NCBI RefSeq assembly: GCF_000143145.1
Contig: NC_014313.1
Location: 3,100,001-3,164,000 of the forward strand
From: Hyphomicrobium denitrificans ATCC 51888
GTDB lineage: Bacteria > Pseudomonadota > Alphaproteobacteria > Rhizobiales > Hyphomicrobiaceae
Length of the DNA: 64,000 bases
Direction of reading: 5' to 3'
Shown: piece by piece, positions 1 through 8,813 of the stretch
How the letters are laid out: every line of letters starts with the position of its first letter
Numbering within the stretch: the stretch's first letter is position 1
Notes under the pieces: generated by a model
Databases searched by the model: none
The model's input: the letters and a program-made list of their open reading frames with translations, nothing else
Told to the model about the DNA's origin: nothing
Position numbers and translations under genes: made by a program

Positions 1-268
1 GGCCGCCAGCTTCCGGATACCGCTTCTTGCGCAAAATGATTGGCGGGCACCGTGTCCCGTCGGCGGTCTCACGGCTGGCCAAATTCTCGAGCTGGCGGCG
101 AACGGTTTTCTCGTTGACGCGCGTTTCGTACGCCAGCTGCTCAATGCCGATCCGACAGGTGTAGTCGTCGTTCAGCGTGTTTTCGCCGATGACATAGATC
201 AGCAGGCGCGCCTTTTCGAACTCGCCAAGATCGAGCGATTTCACATAGGCGATGGCCTCGACAGACAC
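1..268 (-). CDS. Partial HTH protein running off the left edge
   Basis: An open reverse frame with no stop runs from a GTG at 268 to the window edge, giving about 89 residues. It contains a helix-rich stretch (LDLGEFEKARLLIYVIGEN) and then a likely winged-helix segment (AYETRVNEKTVRRQLENL), which resembles the helix-turn-helix domain of replication or primase-like proteins on mobile elements. The C-terminus lies outside the window, so the function is not identified. An in-frame ATG at 319 is an alternative start. Codon use looks genuine and it shares the element with the recombinase at 4883-6472. Confidence 0.6.
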   Translation of the reverse strand, partial: MSVEAIAYVKSLDLGEFEKARLLIYVIGENTLNDDYTCRIGIEQLAYETRVNEKTVRRQLENLASRETADGTRCPPIILRKKRYPEAGG

Positions 269-460
269 GTGCAGGAACCCCCGTTTTCGACACAAGTGAT
301 CTCGTGCGGAAAAGCGCATGCTTTTCCGCCGTCAGTTTCAAACGCTGCTGGAACTCAACCCCCGAGAAACACGCTCACCGGCGATACGCGCGCGGTGAAG
401 ACGGCGGCAGCGGCCCCCACGGCGCTGCCGCCGCTACGCAAAACATACGCACCCTCACAC

Positions 461-1255
461 TCACGCGGCTTTCGGCAGTGACGCCGGGCCGAAACCCTGA
501 TCAGGACGGTCGTGGACTCGACCGTCCGCGTTGGAAAGACTCCGCTTTTTGCCACTGACCGCAGCCGTCCGCCCGCGAGGCGCGACGCTCCCGGACTCGG
601 GGCGACCCTCGCCCGGCCAATCCCGGACTCGTGCGGCCGGAACCAGTTCTGCGGGCAAAATTCGGACGACGACCGGCCGCTGTGGCGGATCTAGCCCGCG
701 GTCCGCGTACCAATAGCCCATGCGACGACGAAAGCGTTCCCATTGCGCGCCGCCGATGCGCGGGCGATCGTGATAGACCCCGGGCAGCAGGTAGAGGAAT
801 TCGCGCAGCCCCTTGAGTTCGACAGGGAAGAGGTTCTCTTCCTTGCAGAAGTAGAGATAGTTCAGGTCCAGCTCGCCGACCCACAAGTAGTCCGTGCCGC
901 CGTTGGCGCGCATCCATGCCGCAAATCTTTCGGCGGCCACGGCAGGGTGCAGCACCTTCGCGCCGCTGGTGTCGAACTGAGGTGCGCGCGTCGCGACCGA
1001 CACGGCCACTGGCGGCGCCTCCTGTTGAGGAGGCGGCAAGGATGTGCGGGCCACGGGCTGAACCCCTACGGCGGCTTTGGACACCGGTCCGTCATCAATG
1101 AGTGCTGGAGGCCTTGCGAGCCGTGCCAGATGGCCCTCTCTGAGTAATCGAATGCGACGTGCGATACGGGGCGAGGCCCACGTTCCAACAACGCCCAGGA
1201 ACCACGCCGCGGCTGCGGCGAGGATCACGGGCGTCGATGTCAGCGCGTCGTACAT
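461..1255 (-). CDS. Hypothetical single-pass membrane protein
   Basis: 264 residues, not recognised. The start at 1255 was chosen because an AAGGAAA Shine-Dalgarno-like run lies just upstream and it puts a hydrophobic helix (about residues 8-25, VILAAAAAWFLGVVGTWA) at the N-terminus. A proline-rich linker follows, then a globular region around residues 110-200 rich in Trp and Tyr (YLWVGELDLNYLYF, GYWYADRG). The tail is basic and low in complexity. The topology suggests a membrane anchor with a cytoplasmic domain. It lies within the mobile element and reads toward the left-edge HTH gene, possibly as one unit with it. Confidence 0.6.
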   Translation of the reverse strand: MYDALTSTPVILAAAAAWFLGVVGTWASPRIARRIRLLREGHLARLARPPALIDDGPVSKAAVGVQPVARTSLPPPQQEAPPVAVSVATRAPQFDTSGAKVLHPAVAAERFAAWMRANGGTDYLWVGELDLNYLYFCKEENLFPVELKGLREFLYLLPGVYHDRPRIGGAQWERFRRRMGYWYADRGLDPPQRPVVVRILPAELVPAARVRDWPGEGRPESGSVAPRGRTAAVSGKKRSLSNADGRVHDRPDQGFGPASLPKAA

Positions 1256-1345
1256 CAGGTTTCCTTTTGCCTCCCAGCGCCGCCGCCCGGGAGATAGCAG
1301 ACGGCGGCAACTGGCAGACGGACGATGAAAGCTACGCAACAAACA

Positions 1346-1612
1346 CTACGAACCGGCGGCTGATCGCCGGATGTCTGATGCGGCTTGCGAAGGGCGGCGC
1401 CCGGCATGGGCAACACCGGCTTCGAAGCCATCCATGAATTTTTCGACCTTCTCGAGGGTGCTGCGGCGGAACTCCCGCTCGGTGCCACGCAAGTCCGCGA
1501 TGAACGCTCGATCATTCGCCGCCATCTCGCCAAATCGTGACGCCGCGATGCCGGTTCGGGTGAGAAAGGTTTCCACCCTGTGGAGAAATTGTTCGTCAGC
1601 GGTTCGGTTCAT
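1346..1612 (-). CDS. Small HTH-like protein
   Basis: 88 residues. The pattern RVETFLTRTGIAASRFGEMA followed by a loop and a second amphipathic helix (TLEKVEKFMDGF) resembles a family of short predicted DNA-binding proteins common in alphaproteobacterial prophages and islands (family assignment from memory). It is transcribed away from the regulator at 1714-2328; the shared intergenic region contains repeated ATAGGAT-type sites, so the pair may be a divergently controlled switch (inference). No catalytic motifs are visible. Confidence 0.6.
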   Translation of the reverse strand: MNRTADEQFLHRVETFLTRTGIAASRFGEMAANDRAFIADLRGTEREFRRSTLEKVEKFMDGFEAGVAHAGRRPSQAASDIRRSAAGS

Positions 1613-1623
1613 GGGGACAACAC

Positions 1624-1669
1624 ATCATAGGATTCTTCCTGCGTGTCAATACATAGAATCATAGGATAT
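1624..1669. promoter_or_regulatory. Repeated ATCATAGGAT sites in divergent promoter region
   Basis: ATCATAGGAT occurs at 1624-1633 and again at 1658-1667, with a variant (ACATAGAAT) at 1651-1659. The region separates the small HTH-like gene (ends its start at 1612) from the Cro/CI-type regulator (starts 1714). The same half-site appears as palindromes at 3028-3063. Likely operators for the neighbouring regulator (inference). Confidence 0.5.
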
Positions 1670-1713
1670 CTTAGTATCGCAATCTAAGACCGCTATCGGC
1701 ATGGTCCGCAGTT

Positions 1714-2328
1714 ATGGACCGGATTCGCAAGAACTTAGCCGATGGGCTGAAGCAGAAAGACATGTCGATGGCGGAGCTTTCCCGTCGCCTGGGACGCAAC
1801 GATGCCTATGTTCAACAGTTCATCAGCGGGAAGCAGCAATCGATCCCTTATGAGGAGCGAATTTTGGCCGCAGAGATCCTAGATATGAGCCCGGACCTGC
1901 TCGATGCAGCACATCAAATGGCGGCACGGGCACAGCCGACCGAGTTCCGAGAAGATGCGACGCTGTATGTCCCGAAGCCGGGCCACTTCCTGTCGACAAT
2001 GCCGAAGCACTATTTGTCATTGAAGCAGGAATCGACCTCGCTCGACCAGCATCCGGAGCGTATCCGGAAGGGCGACGTGATGATCTTTGACCTGAACGCC
2101 AGCGACCCAGCGAAAATTCCGCCGTTGACGATCGTGGCCGTGCAACTGTGCAGCCGCAAGGAACTCACCAAGTCTCTCGGCACGGCAACGCTGGTCTTCA
2201 TCCCGCCGAATAAATTGATCACCAACAGCAGCGAGTTCAACGAGATCATTTCAATGGACGACGAGACGCTGCCTTATGTGCCGGTGATCCGTGGAAGCTT
2301 CGTCTCAGTGATCCGAGAGATCAACTGA
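1714..2328 (+). CDS. XRE (Cro/CI-type) transcriptional regulator, phage-repressor-like
   Basis: 204 residues. Residues about 5-60 form an HTH_XRE domain (MSMAELSRRLGRNDAYVQQFISG). The C-terminal half, with PERIRKGDVMIFDLN, resembles the S24/LexA-like dimerisation fold of phage CI repressors; I do not see a clear Ser-Lys autocleavage dyad, so it may be a non-cleaving repressor. It starts downstream of repeated ATAGGAT sites and converges on the exonuclease gene with an 8-base overlap of the 3' ends. It probably controls its own promoter and the palindromes upstream of the operon at 3075 (inference). Confidence 0.75.
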   Translation: MDRIRKNLADGLKQKDMSMAELSRRLGRNDAYVQQFISGKQQSIPYEERILAAEILDMSPDLLDAAHQMAARAQPTEFREDATLYVPKPGHFLSTMPKHYLSLKQESTSLDQHPERIRKGDVMIFDLNASDPAKIPPLTIVAVQLCSRKELTKSLGTATLVFIPPNKLITNSSEFNEIISMDDETLPYVPVIRGSFVSVIREIN

Positions 2329-2947
2329 CGGCGACTTTTTTCCGTACGAGTTCGCGATAATTCATAGGATCGCAGTGCGGTCGATATTGCTGGTCGGGCA
2401 ATCGAATACCGTTTTGAGCGAGATAGAGCATCATTGCGAGCCACGCATCTTCGAGGGCGCCGTGGCGCCCCGATTGGCGTTGGATACCCAATCTATCAAT
2501 TGATGCGTCGAGACTCGCCGAACCGCCGCCGCGCGCTCGTTCAGCTTGCATCGTGCAGTGCCAGGATTTGCCGCGAAGCGACCGCCCAGCACCGGCGAAC
2601 TCGGACTCGACGAACGGCCGGTCGAAATCGGTATTGTGGGATACGATCAAGTCAGCCGAACCGAAGGCCGGGAAAAGCATGTCGGCGCACGATGCGAACG
2701 TATCCTGCTGAGCCAGGATCCGGTCTGAATACCCGTGTACGCGCCGCGCGCCAGCGGCGCTGGCCTGTTGTGGATTGAAAATAAAGTACCCGAATTTGCC
2801 GCGACAGAACCCTGCCTGCAGGGCACTGGCATCGGTGTCGAAAAATCCGATGCTGATGACGCGATCATGATCTTCCGACGCCGCTGACGGCCGCCTAAGG
2901 CCGGTGGTTTCGGTATCGACAAAAAGAATGCGCTGCAACGACCCCAT
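2321..2947 (-). CDS. DEDDh-family 3'-5' exonuclease
   Basis: 208 residues from the ATG at 2947; an in-frame TTG at 2998 would add 17. All three exonuclease motifs are visible: ExoI FVDTETTGL near the N-terminus, ExoII SHNTDFDRPF, and ExoIII with the DEDDh histidine in HGALEDAWL. This is the fold of DnaQ (PolIII epsilon), RNase T and similar proteins, which use two metal ions to trim DNA or RNA 3' ends. It has no polymerase-binding tail that I recognise. It is transcribed from the operator-rich region that also serves the divergent operon at 3075, so it may be under the same repressor (inference). Confidence 0.8.
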   Translation of the reverse strand: MGSLQRILFVDTETTGLRRPSAASEDHDRVISIGFFDTDASALQAGFCRGKFGYFIFNPQQASAAGARRVHGYSDRILAQQDTFASCADMLFPAFGSADLIVSHNTDFDRPFVESEFAGAGRSLRGKSWHCTMQAERARGGGSASLDASIDRLGIQRQSGRHGALEDAWLAMMLYLAQNGIRLPDQQYRPHCDPMNYRELVRKKVAVS

Positions 2948-3017
2948 GTAGGACGTCCCCCAAGCCTGAGAATGGACGGTGATTCCCGCGCTCAGCAAGT
3001 AGGGGATATCCTGCGCC

Positions 3018-3063
3018 TTGACGAATCGTAGGATTTATCCTATGACGCCTCCTATCGCATAGG
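3018..3063 (+). promoter_or_regulatory. Sigma70-like promoter overlapped by two palindromic operators
   Basis: TTGACG (3018-3023) and TATGAC (3041-3046) are separated by 17 bases. The spacer and -10 box are covered by an inverted repeat, TAGGATttATCCTA (3029-3042). A second perfect palindrome, CCTATcgcATAGG (3051-3063), covers the expected transcription start. The half-site matches the repeats at 1624-1669. This geometry is what a classical repressor operator looks like; the likely binder is the regulator at 1714-2328 (inference). Confidence 0.65.
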
Positions 3064-3074
3064 GCGGGGCCACG

Positions 3075-3368
3075 ATGCAGCAGAACAATCACATCCCGGA
3101 CTTCGGCCAAGAGCTGAAGCCCACGAGCAACATCCTCACGCTCACGCTGAATAGCCTGCGGACCTACGTCGGCACCGCATCGCCGGCGGCGCTCGCGGGG
3201 CTCTGCGGCTTCGTCATCCATCACGCCACCGAAACGCTGCGCCGTGCCGGCCAGGCCGACGACGCGCGCCGCATCCTGCTCGGCGAGGTCGCCGACCTCG
3301 ATATGACGCGGCGGCTGTCGCGGCCTGCGAGCACGCCGTTGCTCGTCGTCGACGGAGGCAAGCAGTGA
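3075..3368 (+). CDS. Hypothetical protein, first gene of beta-barrel operon
   Basis: 97 residues, not recognised. No signal peptide or membrane segment. The central part (SPAALAGLCGFVIHHATETLRRAG) looks alpha-helical. It starts 12 bases after the operator palindrome with a G-rich Shine-Dalgarno region (GGGCGGGG). Its TGA overlaps the GTG start of the next gene by four bases, which supports both as real coding sequences in one translationally coupled operon ending with the outer-membrane protein at 3975-4673. Confidence 0.6.
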   Translation: MQQNNHIPDFGQELKPTSNILTLTLNSLRTYVGTASPAALAGLCGFVIHHATETLRRAGQADDARRILLGEVADLDMTRRLSRPASTPLLVVDGGKQ

Positions 3369-3742
3369 CTTCCCGCGACACCAGCGCCGACGCCTTCGAA
3401 GACTTCATGCGTGATCCGCGCCGTGGCGACGACGATTACAACGGCGGCGTCGCACGGCGAGACTGCCCGCACCCACCGAGCACGTCAGCCGCCGAGCTGT
3501 GGCTTCAGGAATGGGACGCGGCAGCGGAGAAAGCCGCTTGGGTTCTTCGGCAGAATGAAGCCGGCCATCTGCGTCAGTATTCGGTCGCGCGCGAGCTGCT
3601 GCTGGATATCGGCCGCTTTCTCCGTGGCCTGCGCGGATCGAAGGCCATTGCGCCACAACGCAATCTGCACCGCGACCTCGAAGGGCGCCTGCAGAACCTG
3701 CTCAACGTCATGCCGCAGGTTCCGGAGACCCGCGAGCCATGA
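3365..3742 (+). CDS. Hypothetical protein, second gene of beta-barrel operon
   Basis: 125 residues starting at a GTG that overlaps the previous stop (GTGA). The N-terminal third is acidic and low in complexity. Residues about 40-120 are helical and charged (WLQEWDAAAEKAAWVLRQNE), possibly a coiled coil. There are no known motifs. Its stop overlaps the start of the next small membrane gene by four bases. The conserved overlap pattern is the main evidence that it is translated. Confidence 0.6.
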   Translation: MTSRDTSADAFEDFMRDPRRGDDDYNGGVARRDCPHPPSTSAAELWLQEWDAAAEKAAWVLRQNEAGHLRQYSVARELLLDIGRFLRGLRGSKAIAPQRNLHRDLEGRLQNLLNVMPQVPETREP

Positions 3743-3978
3743 TGGAAACATCAGCCATCACGATCTTTGCCGCCGTGCTGCTGCTCGCGCACGTGCTCGG
3801 CGCCATCGTGGTCATCATCTTACGGCGGCGGAGTAATCCGTGCCGGTCAGCGCGGAGGAGTCGGGCCTTGCCGCTCCTCCGCGCGTTGGATTTCGACGTC
3901 AACGACGCCGCCCTACGCACCGGCGGCGCAGTAGCCCCGCGTTTCCAGCCAACATTTTCCCGAAAGGACTTTCAATGA
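3739..3978 (+). CDS. Small membrane protein, third gene of beta-barrel operon
   Basis: 79 residues with ATGATG at the start, overlapping the previous stop by four bases. Residues about 7-28 (ITIFAAVLLLAHVLGAIVVI) form one transmembrane helix followed by a basic RRRSN stretch, so the C-terminus is predicted to be cytoplasmic. The second half has no recognisable feature and may exist mainly to carry translation into the next gene, whose ATG overlaps this stop (ATGA). The function is unknown. Confidence 0.5.
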   Translation: MMETSAITIFAAVLLLAHVLGAIVVIILRRRSNPCRSARRSRALPLLRALDFDVNDAALRTGGAVAPRFQPTFSRKDFQ

Positions 3979-4673
3979 GCAGGTCTTTGCTTGCCATGAC
4001 GTTTGCGCTTGCCGCCGCGACGCCCGTGCTCGCCGGCGAGCCATCCTGGACCGGCCCCTATATCGGCGCCCATGTCGGCGGCGCTTGGGGCAACGCGTCG
4101 ACAACCGACGACCCCAGGGACTGGGGAAACGATCCGAAATTCATCGGGCCGTTCGACCAGAACCCGGTGGGCGTGATTGCCGGTCTCACCGCGGGCTACA
4201 ACGTGCAGCTCAGCAACATCGTGCTCGGCGTCGAGGGCGACATCGGATACCTCGGGCTCGACAGCGCACTCGACACGCCATCGTCGCAATCCGGGAACCA
4301 TCAATCGATCGTTCTCGACAGCGGCATCTACGGTGCTGTCACGGCGCGCGCGGGATTCCTCGCAACGCCGTCCACGCTCGTTTACGGCAAGGGCGGCTTC
4401 GCCTTCTACAACGGCGACGCAACGCAATCGACGACAGCCGATGGCTACGTCTTCCACGGCACCGGCACGTTCACCGGCTGGGTCGCGGGCGGGGGCATCG
4501 AGCAGCGCTTGACCGACAATCTGTCGATCAAGGTCGAATACCTGCACTTCGATTTCGGTTCGCAGGCGGGCGATCAGACCAGCATCAGCGATCCGCCGGT
4601 CGGCCACGTCTACGGCAACAGCACGCGCATCGACGCCGACACCGTGAAAGCAGGCCTCAACTACCATTTCTGA
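3975..4673 (+). CDS. Outer-membrane beta-barrel protein (Omp25/31-like)
   Basis: 232 residues from the ATG at 3975, with AAAGGA about 8 bases upstream. A signal peptide ends around LAAATPVLAG. The mature protein begins WTGPYIGAHVGGAWGN, the typical first strand of the eight-stranded opacity/Omp25-31 porin-family barrels of alphaproteobacteria. It ends with an alternating strand and a terminal Phe (KAGLNYHF), the usual BAM recognition pattern. Such proteins sit in the outer membrane as structural or surface components, not as large channels. It is unusual as the last gene of a repressor-controlled operon on a mobile element; it could alter the host surface, for example against phage (inference). 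Confidence 0.8.
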   Translation: MSRSLLAMTFALAAATPVLAGEPSWTGPYIGAHVGGAWGNASTTDDPRDWGNDPKFIGPFDQNPVGVIAGLTAGYNVQLSNIVLGVEGDIGYLGLDSALDTPSSQSGNHQSIVLDSGIYGAVTARAGFLATPSTLVYGKGGFAFYNGDATQSTTADGYVFHGTGTFTGWVAGGGIEQRLTDNLSIKVEYLHFDFGSQAGDQTSISDPPVGHVYGNSTRIDADTVKAGLNYHF

Positions 4674-4694
4674 TAGCCGTCCCCGCTGCGACTG

Positions 4695-4734
4695 GGCGGT
4701 TCAGGTGTGTGCGTGCCTGACCGCCATTTTCTCT
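4695..4734 (+). terminator. Rho-independent terminator after the beta-barrel gene
   Basis: GGCGGT(T)CAGG and CCTGACCGCC form a 10-base stem with one bulged T around a 10-base loop, followed directly by ATTTTCTCT. It lies 21 bases after the outer-membrane protein stop and closes the four-gene operon. Confidence 0.65.
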
Positions 4735-4882
4735 CGGAATTCCCGATGATCGACGCAGATCCCATGCTGCTGACCTACAAATACGGTCGCCCTGCCGCCG
4801 AAATCATCCTTGACCTTGCTCGCGCTCTTGCGCGGCAATGCGCAGAGTCCGATCATGCGGCAGAAATCAGGGGGGGTGTCGC

Positions 4883-6505
<1,623 letters not shown>

Positions 6506-7073
6506 TCACCAATCGGCGTGCTGATCGAGCGACGCCATCCGGATAAGTAAGGCCGCTCGTTTCGGAGCGGCCCAGACGGGGGCTATAGCACAAAAAATCC
6601 GGGTGGGAACCCCTTGTGACGGTTTTTCTGCAATGGACCGATCGGCGCAGTGCATCGCCGGTGGGCCGCGCTGCCGTTGCTCGGCCGTACGCGGCGCGGG
6701 CTCGCCTTCCAAAGCGTCATGCAACACCGGAATCGTAACGCAAAGTGCCGCGATCTGGTCTGGCCGCGTCGGTTGATAAGCGCGTTGTCTCACGCGCCGC
6801 GAAACTGATGCAGGCCATCTCTCACAGCGTCGGCGCCGGAATTCCGGGCTTCGCGTCGCCTGAACATTTTCACAGCCGCCGCGTTCCATTTAATGAGACT
6901 TTTTTCGTCATCCGACGTTGCGAACTTGCGGCGCGAGTCCGGACGGTAACACTTGAAGCGACAACCCACAGCAATTCGCGCTGCCCCCCTCGAACGCCGC
7001 CTACGGGCATGCCAACATTTCGAAAGTTAGAGTCTTCAAGCGCCCGCAGCTATCGCTTCGAGAGGTTCGCGAG
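6506..7073. other. Intergenic region upstream of tRNA-fMet
   Basis: 568 bases without a convincing gene. Reading toward the tRNA, a TATAGC -10-like box (complement of 6583-6588) is followed by a hairpin at 6551-6572, which could form a tRNA 5' leader. The remainder is high-GC and holds only implausible arginine-rich frames. Nothing else was recognised. Confidence 0.4.
6551..6572 (-). terminator. Perfect 8-bp hairpin upstream of tRNA-fMet
   Basis: GGCCGCTC gtttcg GAGCGGCC. On the reverse strand it is followed by TTACTTATCC, a weak U-rich tail. It may be a terminator shielding the tRNA from upstream transcription or part of its leader. Confidence 0.35.
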
Positions 7074-7331
7074 ATGACCAATTTGGTACTGCTGAATTCC
7101 CAGCGCTCAAAGAAAGACGAGCAGGAACGGGCCGACCTCGTGAACGGCCTCAAAGAGCTCCTTGCAAAAGCCGAACTCGGCGAACTCAAAGCCGTTTGCT
7201 ACGCTTCCATCGCAACAGACAATGAGAGCATCACGCTCGGAATTTTGAAGGGCGGCTCCACGGGGCTGCACGAGATGGTCGGAGCTTCGCAAATTCTCGC
7301 GGATGCGCTGTTAGAGTCGGCGAGGAACTAA
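7074..7331 (+). CDS. Hypothetical protein
   Basis: 85 residues, not recognised. It is helical and acidic in the first half (KDEQERADLVNGLKELLAKAELGELKAV), then a short mixed segment (YASIATDNESITLGILKGG) and a final helix (GASQILADALLESAR). No membrane or export signals. The balanced composition and lack of rare codons suggest a real small cytoplasmic protein. It is monocistronic and converges on the gene at 7411-7584. Confidence 0.55.
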   Translation: MTNLVLLNSQRSKKDEQERADLVNGLKELLAKAELGELKAVCYASIATDNESITLGILKGGSTGLHEMVGASQILADALLESARN

Positions 7332-7365
7332 GGCTCTCTTCGCCCAGCGGCTACTGAGGCCACAT

Positions 7366-7386
7366 TCAACAGCGTACGACTGTTGA
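7366..7386. terminator. Inverted repeat between convergent genes
   Basis: TCAACAG cgtacga CTGTTGA, a perfect 7-bp stem between the stops at 7331 (+) and 7411 (-). It is placed as a bidirectional terminator, though it lacks a clear U-run. Confidence 0.35.
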
Positions 7387-7410
7387 TGAGTAGACGGACT
7401 GCGAGCCCGA

Positions 7411-7584
7411 TCATTTTGCGCCGAGCGACTGCCGGATCGTTTCAAGCGCCGTTCTTGACGCTTGCAGATGACCACGGGTTCGCTCCGAGTAATTCTTCAT
7501 CCGCTCGGCGAACGACAATTCCTGCTTCGAGCGAATATCCTTCGACAGGCGAAAATCGACCCAGATGACATTGTCTTCAGACAT
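7411..7584 (-). CDS. Small hypothetical protein
   Basis: 57 residues from the ATG at 7584 (MSEDNVIWVDF). The rest is a charged helical stretch with many Arg, Lys and Glu (ELSFAERMKNYSERTRGHL). An upstream in-frame ATG would add an unlikely basic extension, so the shorter form is preferred. No domain is recognised. Possibly DNA- or protein-binding, but nothing in the context decides this. Confidence 0.45.
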   Translation of the reverse strand: MSEDNVIWVDFRLSKDIRSKQELSFAERMKNYSERTRGHLQASRTALETIRQSLGAK

Positions 7585-7712
7585 GACGTGCTTCCGGCTA
7601 TTGGCGTCCGTTAATCCGAGCCGGATCGTCATACGTCGCGATCCTGGCCGGATCGAGATGTGCAAGCCTCGTGCCTGTTAACTGTCTGAAATTTCCGTCG
7701 CGAGTTCGAAGG

Positions 7713-7862
7713 TCAGTGGGTTACCCGGACGGCGGCGTCGTAAATCTGTTCGCCGAGAAGGTAGGCGCCGAGCCAAGCAAGGCCGGCCGCCAAGATTAAA
7801 AAGATTGCCCACTTCGCGAAGCGTTGGTTTCCGGACGTCGAGGCGCGATCTTCCTGAGGCAT
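7713..7862 (-). CDS. Small single-pass membrane protein
   Basis: 49 residues. A polar N-terminus (MPQEDRASTSGNQRF) is followed by a hydrophobic helix (KWAIFLILAAGLAWLGAYLL) and a short polar tail. The clean topology and length of exactly 50 codons with stop suggest a real short gene. It lies 42 bases downstream of the ParA-like gene on the same strand and may be co-transcribed with it. The function is unknown. Confidence 0.5.
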   Translation of the reverse strand: MPQEDRASTSGNQRFAKWAIFLILAAGLAWLGAYLLGEQIYDAAVRVTH

Positions 7863-7904
7863 GGCATCCCTTCCATCAAGCCTTGCAATACAAGTCGCCG
7901 AACG

Positions 7905-8588
7905 TCAGGCGACGCTGCCGTTGCCTTCCCGTTTTTGAAACGTGTTCGATCCCTGCAGCTGGCTCATCACTTTTTCGAGCAGGCTTTCCATCAGCGTGCG
8001 CGCGCGGCGATTCAATGTCTGGTCGCTCGTCTCCGTAATCGATTGACCTAGATTGTGCGCGCTACGATAGCCGGATCGCTCCGGTATCGATCCGACCAAC
8101 GCTTCGTAACCTGCGGTCTCGATATATTTTCGAGCCGCATGCTCCTCACGCTGCTCGAGGAGGCGGCAGAGCGCAACCACGAGACGCTCTTTCGGAATTC
8201 CCATCTGTTCCAGTTCGTAAAGAAGCAGGACGGTCGGATACAAATCATCCGTGCTCGCTCCCGTTGGCAGGATGACGACCTGCGACGACCGCGCGATCTC
8301 GAGCGTTACCGGACTTGCGTGTCCGGGCGTGTCGACGATGATGAGATCGAAGCCCTTGATGTTCGCCAGGACATCTTCAAATGTCGTGTAGGCTTCCGCT
8401 TCGACGGGATATCCGTTCCCGCGCGCGGAGCGCGTCCTGGCCCAGCGCACCGACGTCTGCTGATTTACATCGAGATCGGCAAGCTTCACTTTCAGTTTGC
8501 CGCGTGCCGCGATGGCGGCGAACGCCCGGGCGAGGGTACTTTTTCCCACACCGCCTTTCTGACCCACAAACGATACGACGACCGGCAT
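7905..8588 (-). CDS. ParA/MinD-like P-loop ATPase
   Basis: 227 residues. The deviant Walker A motif GQKGGVGKSTLARAF at about residues 9-23 contains the signature lysine. Walker A' (VKLADLDVNQQTS) and Walker B (FDLIIVDTPGH) follow in the ParA order. There is no N-terminal HTH, so it belongs with the short ParA/Soj or chromosome-encoded orphan ParA group. Such ATPases position plasmids, chromosomes or protein clusters by dimerising on DNA or membrane. No parB or centromere-like repeat is visible nearby, so the cargo is unknown; chemosensory cluster positioning is one possibility but is not supported by proximity. Confidence 0.8.
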   Translation of the reverse strand: MPVVVSFVGQKGGVGKSTLARAFAAIAARGKLKVKLADLDVNQQTSVRWARTRSARGNGYPVEAEAYTTFEDVLANIKGFDLIIVDTPGHASPVTLEIARSSQVVILPTGASTDDLYPTVLLLYELEQMGIPKERLVVALCRLLEQREEHAARKYIETAGYEALVGSIPERSGYRSAHNLGQSITETSDQTLNRRARTLMESLLEKVMSQLQGSNTFQKREGNGSVA

Positions 8589-8813
8589 TGCCTTCCTCTC
8601 CCCTACCGCCGGCTTAGGACTAGGCGGACCCCTCGTTATGGCTTGAGCTTAGCACGCGGGCGGGCGCTCGCGACGGCCTTGTACGAGCCGAACGAGAAAA
8701 GTCCCGGCCATAGTTTACCGAGATCGCACGACGGCCTGCCCGACCCTTCTCCTCCGGTTCAGACTAAGACTGTCTCAAATTTGCACGGCGTCACGGGCGA
8801 TTCGACAGGGCGC

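Noticed and set aside
3840..3974. Upstream in-frame extension of the outer-membrane protein
   Set aside because: It would place Arg-rich sequence before a perfect signal peptide; the ATG at 3975 has a good Shine-Dalgarno and the overlap pattern.
6506..6889. 127-codon reverse frame next to tRNA-fMet
   Set aside because: Arg/Pro/Ala-rich, contains the leader hairpin, and ends exactly at the tRNA start; more likely non-coding.
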